A stretch of DNA of 42,428 nt from Desulfobulbus propionicus (GTDB lineage Bacteria; Desulfobacterota; Dissulfuribacteria; Dissulfuribacterales; DYOW01). This document shows, one piece after another, positions 35,549-42,428 of this stretch (its first letter is position 1; the number at the start of each line of letters is the position of its first letter). Both the position numbers and the translations under genes were made by a program. Below the pieces are notes generated by a model, which was not told the DNA's origin, searched no databases, and saw nothing but the letters and a program-made list of their open reading frames with translations. The DNA is taken from the NCBI GenBank assembly GCA_020720325.1, contig DYOW01000009.1:1-42428 (forward strand), given 5' to 3'.

Positions 35549-38500
35549 ATGATGCGTCCTAAAGGCTCGGTTCTTGTTGTCGGTGGGGGAATAAGCGGGG
35601 TTCAGGCATCACTTGATCTGGCTAACAGCGGTTTTTTTGTGCATCTTATTGAGAAAAAACCCTCAATAGGCGGCAAAATGGCCCAGCTTGACAAGACTTT
35701 TCCCACAAACGACTGTTCAGCATGTATTCTTTCACCAAAGCTTGTTGAGGCGGGAAGGCATCCAAATATCAAGCTCCACACCCTTTCGGAAATTGTTGAG
35801 CTTAAAGGCGATGTGGGAGATTTCACAGCGATTGTCAAACAATATCCAAGATATATTGACACATCAAAATGTATTGCTTGTGGCGCATGCGCTGAAAAAT
35901 GTCCTAAAAAAGTGGAAAATGAATTTGATTTTGCCCTTGGAACAAGAAAATCTGCATACATACCTTACCCACAGGCAGTTCCGTTAAAATATCTTATTGA
36001 CAAAGAAAGTTGTATCTGGTTAAAAAATCCCGGAAGGTGCGGATTTTGTCAGAAAGTCTGTCCCGCTGGAGCTGTAAATTTTGAAGACACAGAAAAAATT
36101 ATTCAGATAAATGCCGGCGCAGTCATAATATCCACAGGCTACACCACCTTTAATCCCCAATCCCTTGATTATACCGGCTATAAAATCATACCAAATGTGG
36201 TGACAGCTCTGGAATTTGAAAGGATACTTAGCCCATCAGGTCCATGTATGGGACATCTTGAAAGACCATCCGATAAAAAAGTCCCCAAAAAAATAGCATG
36301 GCTTCAATGCGTTGGCTCGCGCTCCATGTCGCGGGACTCAAAGCCTTACTGTTCTTCATTTTGCTGTATGTATGCCATAAAACAGGCTGTTATTTCAAGG
36401 GAGCATTCAAAAGAACATCTTTCAGCAAGCATCTTTTATATGGATATGAGGACGCATGGCAAGGATTTTGAGGCATATTACAACAGGGCGAAAAAAAGCG
36501 GGATAAATTTTATTAAGGCAAGGGTTCATAATATTGTTCCAACGCACGAGGGAAATGTCATTATAAGATATTCAACCCCTGATAAAAAAATAAATTATGA
36601 GGAATTTGACCTTGCGGTTCTGTCAACAGGCATTGAAACAGATCTATCCACTATTAACCTTGCCAGACACTTAAATATAGAACTTGATGATAATAATTTT
36701 ATCAAGACGGAGACTTTTAACCCCTCTAAAACCTCACGAAACGGCATATTTGTCTGCGGAAATGCCGGAAGCCCGAAGGATATCCCGCAATCTGTCATGG
36801 ACGCAAGCGCCGCCTCAGTAAATGTATCGGGATTTATATTTCAATCAAGGTGGGAAGACACAGTAAATATTGAAAGACCAAAGGAAAGAAATATATCTGC
36901 AGAGTCTCCCAAGATTGGAGTTTTTGTCTGTCACTGCGGGATCAATATTTCAAGTGTTGTGGATGTAAAGGCTGTGTCTGAGTATGCAAGGACATTAAAG
37001 GATGTGGCGTTTGTTCAGGACAATATTTTCTCATGCTCACAGGATACCATTGGTCAGATGGTGAATATAATAAAAGAAAAATCACTAAACAGGGTTGTTG
37101 TGGCCTCATGCAGCCCCAGAACTCATGAAGCCCTTTTTCAGGAAACACTGGAGGATGCAGGACTTAACAGATATCTCTTTGAAATGGCAAATATAAGGGA
37201 TCAGGATTCATGGGTGCACAAAGATAATCCTGAAAAAGCAACCCGCAAGGCAATGGATCTGGTAAGGATGGCTGTTAACAGGGTGCGTTCCTATAATGCG
37301 CTTCCTTTTAATTCTGTAGGCGTAAATAAAACCGCCCTTGTCATAGGCGCCGGAGTCGCGGGAATCACCGCTGCTTTAAGCATTGCGGATCAGGGTTTTC
37401 CTGTTGTTCTTGTTGAGAGAAAGGACAGGCTTGGCGGACATGCAAATAAATTTTTTATGACATGGCAGGGAGATGATGTAAGAAAATATCTTGATAATAT
37501 CACGGAAAAGGTAAAAAATCACCCGAACATCACCCTTAAATTAAATAATGAGATAAGCGATGTTAAAGGCTCTGTGGGCAGGTTTTCAACTACATTATCT
37601 GACGGAAGCCAAATTGATCACGGCGTGGCAATTGTTGCCATTGGCGGTGAGTCCTATAAACCAAAGGATAAAAATCTGCCGCATAATTATTTATACAATC
37701 AAAATCCCAATGTTATGACCCTTCTTGAGCTGGATCAGAAATTTTTAAAAAATGAAATAGACGCGAAAAATATTAATACCGCTGTTTTTATTCACTGCGT
37801 TGGCTCAAGGATTCCCCAAAGACCTTATTGCAGCCGGGTATGCTGCACACATGCCATACAACGCGCGATTGAGCTTAAGAAACAAAAGCCACTGATGAAA
37901 ATTTTTATGTTATACCGTGACATAAGGACATTTGGCGTTATTGAAAGGCTTTACACCGAGGCAAGAGAGCTTGGCATATTATTTTTAAGACACGACACAG
38001 AGCATTTTCCTGTTGTGACAGAAGAAAACAAAAAGATAATAGTCCTTGCATGGGATGAGGTTTTGCAAACAAATATTGAGATTCACCCGGATATGCTTGT
38101 TCTTGCATCTGGGGTGCGTCCCAGAGATGATGCAAAAAAACTTGCGATGCTCTTTAAGTGCGCGATAAATCAGGACGGTTACTTACTTGAGGCTCACTTA
38201 AAATTAAGACCCGTTGACTTTGCAACCGAAGGAATTTTTCTTGCGGGATTATGCCACTATCCAAAGTTTATTGATGAGTCTGTTTCGCAGGCAATGGCAG
38301 CGGCAGGCAGGGCGCTAACCATTCTTTCAAAGGATGTCATTCCCGCTGAAAGCATTGTAGCTAATGTAAATATTCAAAAATGCGCTGCGTGCGCTGTGTG
38401 TATTGAGGTATGCCCTTATAAGGCAATATCAATGGATGAAAAAACAGGAAAAGCCATTGTAAATGAAACACTCTGCAAGGGATGCGGGGCATGTGTCGCC

Positions 38501-38599
38501 GGTTGTAGGTCGGATGCAATAATATTAAAAAACATTGGAAATATTGAGATAATTTCTGCAATAAAGGCTGGATTGGAGGAAACGCTTTTTTTTAATTGA
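35549..38599 (+). CDS. Double HdrA-type FAD/iron-sulfur oxidoreductase
   Basis: A 1016-aa cytoplasmic flavoprotein made of two HdrA units. Unit 1 (about 1-440): FAD fold VLVVGGGISGVQASLDLA, the HdrA block NDCSACILSPKLVEAGRHPNI, ferredoxin motif CIACGACAEKCPKK, a CGFCQKVCP cluster site, and YCSSFCCMYAIKQ. Unit 2 (about 460-940): FVCHCGINIS, SCSPRTHEALFQ, a second FAD site VIGAGVAGITAAL, and YCSRVCCTHAIQ. The C-terminus has two [4Fe-4S] motifs (CAACAVCIEVCP, CKGCGACVAGC). Such proteins take part in flavin-based electron bifurcation with HdrBC, hydrogenase or formate dehydrogenase partners; sulfate reducers often carry several. No HdrB/C gene is present, but an MvhD-like gene follows after an inserted MCP gene. 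Confidence 0.93.
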   Translation: MMRPKGSVLVVGGGISGVQASLDLANSGFFVHLIEKKPSIGGKMAQLDKTFPTNDCSACILSPKLVEAGRHPNIKLHTLSEIVELKGDVGDFTAIVKQYPRYIDTSKCIACGACAEKCPKKVENEFDFALGTRKSAYIPYPQAVPLKYLIDKESCIWLKNPGRCGFCQKVCPAGAVNFEDTEKIIQINAGAVIISTGYTTFNPQSLDYTGYKIIPNVVTALEFERILSPSGPCMGHLERPSDKKVPKKIAWLQCVGSRSMSRDSKPYCSSFCCMYAIKQAVISREHSKEHLSASIFYMDMRTHGKDFEAYYNRAKKSGINFIKARVHNIVPTHEGNVIIRYSTPDKKINYEEFDLAVLSTGIETDLSTINLARHLNIELDDNNFIKTETFNPSKTSRNGIFVCGNAGSPKDIPQSVMDASAASVNVSGFIFQSRWEDTVNIERPKERNISAESPKIGVFVCHCGINISSVVDVKAVSEYARTLKDVAFVQDNIFSCSQDTIGQMVNIIKEKSLNRVVVASCSPRTHEALFQETLEDAGLNRYLFEMANIRDQDSWVHKDNPEKATRKAMDLVRMAVNRVRSYNALPFNSVGVNKTALVIGAGVAGITAALSIADQGFPVVLVERKDRLGGHANKFFMTWQGDDVRKYLDNITEKVKNHPNITLKLNNEISDVKGSVGRFSTTLSDGSQIDHGVAIVAIGGESYKPKDKNLPHNYLYNQNPNVMTLLELDQKFLKNEIDAKNINTAVFIHCVGSRIPQRPYCSRVCCTHAIQRAIELKKQKPLMKIFMLYRDIRTFGVIERLYTEARELGILFLRHDTEHFPVVTEENKKIIVLAWDEVLQTNIEIHPDMLVLASGVRPRDDAKKLAMLFKCAINQDGYLLEAHLKLRPVDFATEGIFLAGLCHYPKFIDESVSQAMAAAGRALTILSKDVIPAESIVANVNIQKCAACAVCIEVCPYKAISMDEKTGKAIVNETLCKGCGACVAGCRSDAIILKNIGNIEIISAIKAGLEETLFFN

Positions 38600-38679
38600 A
38601 CTTTAATCCCATTAAGATTTCTTAAAAGATTGAAATTATGCTAAACTATTTTAATTATTTCTATTAAAATGGGTGTTAA

Positions 38680-40287
38680 ATGAAATTAAAGCAACAAATT
38701 CAAATCGGCGTGACATTTATAATGGTTTTTGCAACCATCATAGCAATTTTTATCGCATGGGCAATGCCTATCTTAAATGGCAATTACAAGCTGCAAAACC
38801 AGGCGCAGGAAACTGAAAAACTTCTTTTGAAAATTGAGGCAGATGGAAATTATATTTCAAGGGCAACAAGGAATATCATTCTTGGCTCTGATTATGATAA
38901 AAATATGGACTCAATACATAAGAAAATTAAATCAATTGAAGATAGTTTCAAAAAAATTGAGAAATTAAAAGACGATTATAAAAAATTATGGTTAAATTCA
39001 GATGAAAATACCAATTTTTTAAAGATTGCAAAGACAGACCAGATGTCTTTTATTCTTGAATCAAAAAGAATCATGGAACGCTTACAGGATGTGGCTCCTG
39101 AATCAAGAAATTCCATGTATAAAGAATATAGCAAGGTTATCTCGCCTCCTGCAGAAAAGGCAAGAGAAAGCTTTCAAAAACTTTCCGAAGTCGCCAATAA
39201 ATTTGCCATTGAAAATTCTGAAAGCTTTGAGAATAAATTAAATACCCTTAAAATAATTCTTATTTTTTGTATGTTATCATGTGGCATTGTTGTTGCCCTG
39301 ATGTTTTTAATTTTCTGGAAAATCTTTATGAAGCAGCTTGGCGCAGAGCCTCATCAGCTTGCAGATATTGCGGATGGCATTTCAAAGGGAGATATGAGGA
39401 CTTTTTGTGATTTATCTGATTCAGATAAAGGGGTTCTTGCAGCTCTTAGCGCCATGAAAAACAAAATTACCGAGCTTGTGTATAAAATCCAGCAATCCTC
39501 TTCAGTGCTTTTTGAATTTAATGAGCAGCTTCATTCTTCTTCTGAAAATTTATTGAATATCTCATACTCAAATCACAAAAAGACGCTTGCAGCAAAGACA
39601 GATATAGACTTTACAATCCAGTCTGTAAGCAATGTTGCGGCTGCAATAGAGGAAATGGTTGCGACAATAGGAGAAATCAGTAATAACAGCGAAAAAGCAA
39701 GGAGTTCGGCATTACAAACTTATGATAAGGCTGTAGAGGCCAAATCTGTTATGGAAAATCTCTCAAATTCAGCCCAAAAAGTAAGCTCAGTTAGCAACAT
39801 TATAGGACAGATTGCCAGCCAGACAAATCTTCTTGCGCTTAATGCAACAATAGAGGCTGCAAGGGCAGGCGAGGCCGGAAAGGGTTTTGCTGTTGTGGCA
39901 AACGAGGTTAAGGAGCTTGCAAAGCAAACAGGCCAATCAGTGGCTGAGATAGAAAATATAATAAATGAAATCCAGTCAGGCTGTAATTCAGCCCAAAAAG
40001 TTGCTCAGGAAATACTTGATTCAATAAATATTGTTTCCGGGCTTTCAAACAGCACGGCAATTTCTATTGAACAGCAGTCTCAGGCAACCTCCGAGATTAG
40101 CAGCAGGATAAATGATTCAGATGCAAAATTAAAGGATATGGCGAGATTTTTTGATGGAATGGAGGCAACAGGGGGAAAAATTGTCGAAATTGCAGGAGAT
40201 GTTAAAACTGTTGCCGAGGATCAAAATGAGATTGCAGAAGTTTTAAAACATGATATATCTTATTTTAAATGTGAAATAAAAAGATAA
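38680..40287 (+). CDS. Methyl-accepting chemotaxis protein between hdrA and mvhD genes
   Basis: A 535-aa chemoreceptor. TM1 is at about 8-30, a helical periplasmic sensor (four-helix-bundle type, about 31-185) follows, TM2 is at about 187-212, then a HAMP-like region and an MCP signalling domain. The tip sequence [21 protein letters not shown] lies near residue 380. No C-terminal pentapeptide. It lies 80 bp after the double-HdrA gene and only 8 bp before the MvhD-like gene, so it is probably part of the same transcript. No classic RBS is obvious. The periplasmic domain has no recognisable PAS or heme motif, so a direct redox sensor is not evident. Confidence 0.93.
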   Translation: MKLKQQIQIGVTFIMVFATIIAIFIAWAMPILNGNYKLQNQAQETEKLLLKIEADGNYISRATRNIILGSDYDKNMDSIHKKIKSIEDSFKKIEKLKDDYKKLWLNSDENTNFLKIAKTDQMSFILESKRIMERLQDVAPESRNSMYKEYSKVISPPAEKARESFQKLSEVANKFAIENSESFENKLNTLKIILIFCMLSCGIVVALMFLIFWKIFMKQLGAEPHQLADIADGISKGDMRTFCDLSDSDKGVLAALSAMKNKITELVYKIQQSSSVLFEFNEQLHSSSENLLNISYSNHKKTLAAKTDIDFTIQSVSNVAAAIEEMVATIGEISNNSEKARSSALQTYDKAVEAKSVMENLSNSAQKVSSVSNIIGQIASQTNLLALNATIEAARAGEAGKGFAVVANEVKELAKQTGQSVAEIENIINEIQSGCNSAQKVAQEILDSINIVSGLSNSTAISIEQQSQATSEISSRINDSDAKLKDMARFFDGMEATGGKIVEIAGDVKTVAEDQNEIAEVLKHDISYFKCEIKR

Positions 40288-40295
40288 AAATATTT

Positions 40296-40715
40296 ATGGA
40301 AAATTTTGAACCTAAAATAATTGCCTTTTTGTGTACATGGTGTAGCTACGCAGGCGCTGACCTTGCTGGCATATCCCGTTTTCAGTATGCGCCCAATATA
40401 CGCATTATTAAAACGCCATGTTCAGGCAGGGTAAGCCCTCAGATGATACTTGCGGCTTTGATGCAGGGAGCAGACGGCGTCCTTGTATCCGGCTGCCATC
40501 CGGGTGACTGCCATTATATGACAGGAAATCTCTTTGCAAGAAGGCGTTTTGCCCTATTAAAAGGACTTCTTGAATTTATTGGCATTGAAAAAGACAGGGT
40601 AAATTTTACATGGGTTTCTGCATCGGAAGGGGAGCAGTTTGCAAAAATCGTTAATGAAGTCACAAAAAAAATTAAGGAACTAGGCCCCAACAAAAAACTT
40701 CTGTATGAATTATAA
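40296..40715 (+). CDS. MvhD-like iron-sulfur subunit (HdrA partner)
   Basis: A 139-aa protein of the methyl-viologen-reducing hydrogenase delta subunit family, which passes electrons between hydrogenase or other donors and HdrA via a [2Fe-2S] cluster. Conserved cysteines are Cys13 and Cys16 (FLCTWCSYAGAD), Cys42 (TPCSGRVSP), Cys67 and Cys72 (GCHPGDCHY). Full length for the family. It starts 8 nt after the MCP stop with no clear Shine-Dalgarno, suggesting coupling. Its natural partner in the window is the double-HdrA protein two genes upstream. No hydrogenase genes are in view. Confidence 0.93.
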   Translation: MENFEPKIIAFLCTWCSYAGADLAGISRFQYAPNIRIIKTPCSGRVSPQMILAALMQGADGVLVSGCHPGDCHYMTGNLFARRRFALLKGLLEFIGIEKDRVNFTWVSASEGEQFAKIVNEVTKKIKELGPNKKLLYEL

Positions 40716-40761
40716 CGCTGTTTGGGAATGAATTTTCTAAAAAAAATTGAGGTAGTTAAAA

Positions 40762-41181
40762 ATGCTCAATAAATTTATTATATTTTTTTTTCTTATTACT
40801 TTTTCTCATAATATGGTTTTTGCTGTTGAAGCAGAAAAAGAAAAGGCTGCTGTTCATGCCTCGGAAAAATGGCTTCAATTGATTGATAATGGAAAATACG
40901 ACCAAAGCTGGGATGAAGCAGCCTTATTTTTCAAAAATGCCGTTATTAAGGAGCAATGGAATCATTCCCTGAATTCAGCAAGAAAACCCCTTGGCAAACT
41001 AATTTCAAGAAAAGTCAATACCACAACATACAGAACAAGCCTTCCAGGCGCGCCTGACGGAGAATATGTTGTTATTCAATTTAATGCAATATATGAGAAT
41101 AAGAAATCAGCCACTGAAACCGTCACCCTAATGCTTGAAAAAGACGGCAAGTGGAGGGTTTCAGGATATTACATTAAATAG
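40762..41181 (+). CDS. DUF4019 exported protein
   Basis: A 139-aa protein with a Sec signal peptide (about 1-21: FIIFFFLITFSHNMVFA). The mature part matches DUF4019: ASEKWLQLIDNGKYDQSWDEAA, ARKPLGKLISRKV and EYVVIQFNAIYENKKSATETV, ending in LEKDGKWRVSGYYIK. The fold resembles small NTF2/SnoaL-like domains. Function is unknown. RBS GAGG precedes the ATG. It lies 46 bp after the MvhD gene and may be the last gene of that run. Confidence 0.82.
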   Translation: MLNKFIIFFFLITFSHNMVFAVEAEKEKAAVHASEKWLQLIDNGKYDQSWDEAALFFKNAVIKEQWNHSLNSARKPLGKLISRKVNTTTYRTSLPGAPDGEYVVIQFNAIYENKKSATETVTLMLEKDGKWRVSGYYIK

Positions 41182-41211
41182 TCCTATTTTTTTTCTATTT
41201 AAGTCCATTTT

Positions 41212-41249
41212 GCACAATAAAATAACATTTTTTTAAATTTTAGTTGTGC
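41212..41249. repeat. Imperfect inverted repeat upstream of the aminotransferase gene
   Basis: GCACAATAAAAT (41212-41223) can pair with ATTTTA-G-TTGTGC (41237-41249), a 12-bp stem with one bulged G and a 13-nt T-rich loop. It overlaps a candidate -35 box. It may be an operator or mRNA structure; the tail is not a clean U-run, so a terminator is less likely. Confidence 0.4.
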
Positions 41250-41272
41250 TTCATCTTTAAATATCTTATATT
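41244..41272 (+). promoter_or_regulatory. Candidate promoter of the aminotransferase gene
   Basis: TTGTGC (41244-41249), 17-bp spacer, TATATT (41267-41272). The -10 box matches at 5/6, the -35 box only at 3/6. It overlaps the right arm of the inverted repeat at 41212-41249. Confidence 0.35.
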
Positions 41273-41286
41273 GTCTGTATTTTAAA

Positions 41287-41294
41287 AAAGGAAG
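41287..41294 (+). promoter_or_regulatory. Ribosome binding site for a TTG start
   Basis: AAAGGAAG lies 8 nt before TTG 41303. An ATG at 41295 is in another frame and stops after seven codons, so the site fits the TTG. Confidence 0.6.
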
Positions 41295-41302
41295 ATGAAA
41301 AT

Positions 41303-42427
41303 TTGCTGCCATTTATAGACCTTAAATCACAACAACAAAGAATAAAAGATGATATCCTTGCTGCTATTAATAATGTCCTTGAACACGGACAATATATTAT
41401 GGGGAGGGAAGTCTTTAAGCTTGAAGAAGAATTGTCAAAATTTATTGGGGTGAAACATGCTGTAAGCTGTTCTTCAGGCACAGACGCTCTTTTAATGGCA
41501 TTAATGGCGCTTGGAATTGAAAGAGGAGATGCTGTTTTTACAACTCCCTTTACCTTTATCGCAACTGCCGAAGTTATTTCTTTATTGGGGGCTGTTCCTG
41601 TATTCGTGGATATTGACCCTGACACCTTTAATATTGACCCCATAAAACTTGAAGAGACCATCAACAGGACAAAAAAATGCCTGTTTAAGCCTAAGGCAGT
41701 TATAACCGTTGATTTATTCGGTCTTCCATGTGATTACGACATAATCAATGAAATTGGTAAAAAATACGGACTTTATGTAATTGAAGATGCTGCGCAGGGG
41801 TTTGGCGGGCAATATAAGGGTAAATACGCTGGAAGTCTTTCTCCCATTGCATGCACAAGTTTTTTTCCTGCAAAACCCCTGGGGTGCTATGGGGATGGCG
41901 GGGCTATTTTTCTTGATGATACTCCCCTCCATCAAAAACTTCTTTCAATAAGGATTCACGGACAGGGAAGGGATAAATATGAAAATGTAAGAATTGGCAT
42001 AAACGGAAGGCTTGATACCGTTCAGGCAGCGATACTTCTTGAAAAATTAAAGATATTTTCCGAAGAGCTTAAATTAAGGGATGAAGTGGCAAATAAATAT
42101 TCTTTAAGGCTTAAAAATATTGTGAAAATTCCTGTAATACCCGATGGTTACAAAAGCGCATGGGCGCAGTATTCAGTCTTATTGGAAAAAGGCATTCTTC
42201 GTGATAAATTCCAGAATCACCTGAAAGAAAAAGGCATACCCACTGCAATCTATTATCCCATACCTCTTCACCTGCAAAAGGCTTTTTCATATTTAAGTTA
42301 CAAAGAGGGGGATTTTCCTTTATCAGAAGATATTTCAGGAAAGATAGTGAGCCTTCCCATGCATCCTTACTTAAAGGATGAAGATATAGACTTTGTATGC
42401 GGGGTCATTAAGAAGTTTTTTATTTAA
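41303..42427 (+). CDS. DegT/DnrJ/EryC1/StrS family sugar aminotransferase
   Basis: A 374-aa PLP-dependent aminotransferase that adds an amino group to a nucleotide keto-sugar for surface polysaccharide or glycan synthesis. Key motifs: the N-terminal LPFIDLKSQQ, GVKHAVSCSSGTDALLMALMAL, VFVDIDPDTFNIDP, IEDAAQGFGG, and the PLP-lysine Lys191 in FFPAKPLGCYGDGGA; NGRLDTVQAAIL and PTAIYYPIPLHLQKAF follow. The start is TTG at 41303 with a good Shine-Dalgarno. The stop lies 1 nt from the window end, so the gene is complete but its downstream partners are unseen. WbpE-like enzymes are the closest type I recognise; the exact sugar cannot be told. Confidence 0.93.
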   Translation: MLPFIDLKSQQQRIKDDILAAINNVLEHGQYIMGREVFKLEEELSKFIGVKHAVSCSSGTDALLMALMALGIERGDAVFTTPFTFIATAEVISLLGAVPVFVDIDPDTFNIDPIKLEETINRTKKCLFKPKAVITVDLFGLPCDYDIINEIGKKYGLYVIEDAAQGFGGQYKGKYAGSLSPIACTSFFPAKPLGCYGDGGAIFLDDTPLHQKLLSIRIHGQGRDKYENVRIGINGRLDTVQAAILLEKLKIFSEELKLRDEVANKYSLRLKNIVKIPVIPDGYKSAWAQYSVLLEKGILRDKFQNHLKEKGIPTAIYYPIPLHLQKAFSYLSYKEGDFPLSEDISGKIVSLPMHPYLKDEDIDFVCGVIKKFFI

Positions 42428-42428
42428 T

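Noticed and set aside
1-42428. CRISPR arrays, tRNAs, rRNAs, insertion sequences, prophage or integrase genes
   Set aside because: No regular spaced repeats, no clover-leaf or CCA-ended sequences in the gaps, and no transposase or integrase motifs in any frame.

Overview
The window is a 42.4 kb stretch of AT-rich bacterial chromosome from a diderm, motile, anaerobic bacterium. It is almost fully coding: about 36 genes, no intergenic gap above roughly 225 bp, and no tRNA, rRNA, IS element or CRISPR array that I can see. Three lines of evidence point to Desulfobacterota (former Deltaproteobacteria): a tandem HdrA flavoprotein with a separate MvhD-like iron-sulfur protein, CbiG from the anaerobic cobalamin route with FeoB, and a dapF-livF-paaK-like operon. 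Lipoproteins, SurA, LdtD and MepK show a Gram-negative envelope. The family-level assignment is inference only.

Layout. 1-2.3 kb: chemoreceptor with a duplicated Cache module. 2.3-6.8 kb (minus): polysaccharide operon, made of a GH18-like/NodB/GT2 membrane fusion and a GH26 lipoprotein. 7.0-9.5 kb: PEP synthase. 9.7-11.9 kb: membrane TPR protein, tsaD and DUF2062. 12.1-13.1 kb: pseudo-receiver/GAF protein. 13.2-14.8 kb (minus): ettA. 14.9-15.7 kb (minus): three small toxin-antitoxin-like genes. 15.7-18.8 kb (minus): thiL, ogt, a YfcE-type phosphoesterase and a PAS histidine kinase. 19.0-22.2 kb: feoB and rsmA. 22.2-25.1 kb (minus): dapF, livF and an atypical PaaK-like protein. 25.3-26.9 kb: periplasmic 5'-nucleotidase. 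27.0-27.4 kb (minus): glycine-zipper lipoprotein. 27.6-32.6 kb: ispH, cbiG, cobJ, ldtD-like and mepK-like genes in a compact run with overlaps. 32.6-34.0 kb (minus): SurA-like chaperone and RodZ-like HTH membrane protein. 34.1-41.2 kb: sensor kinase, double HdrA, a second chemoreceptor, MvhD-like protein and DUF4019 protein. 41.3-42.4 kb: DegT-family sugar aminotransferase ending at the window edge.

How the genes fit together. Most are housekeeping: central carbon, tRNA t6A, thiamine, isoprenoid, cobalamin, diaminopimelate and peptidoglycan remodelling. The unusual parts are (i) the exopolysaccharide operon, where synthase, deacetylase and a GH18-like domain lacking its catalytic Glu are one protein paired with a GH26 lipoprotein; (ii) the hdrA-MCP-mvhD arrangement, placing a chemoreceptor inside an electron-transfer gene set; (iii) a receiver domain with Glu in place of the phosphoacceptor Asp; (iv) a PaaK-like protein without its SSGTTG motif; (v) a Phd antitoxin apparently frameshifted at an A7 run; and (vi) an odd cbiG/cobJ junction with no ordinary start codon where one is expected. 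None of these is proved here to be a new system.

The intergenic stretches (largest 11906-12126, 6824-7032, 9481-9677, 27432-27615) are very AT-rich and hold only candidate promoters, terminators and short repeats listed below.
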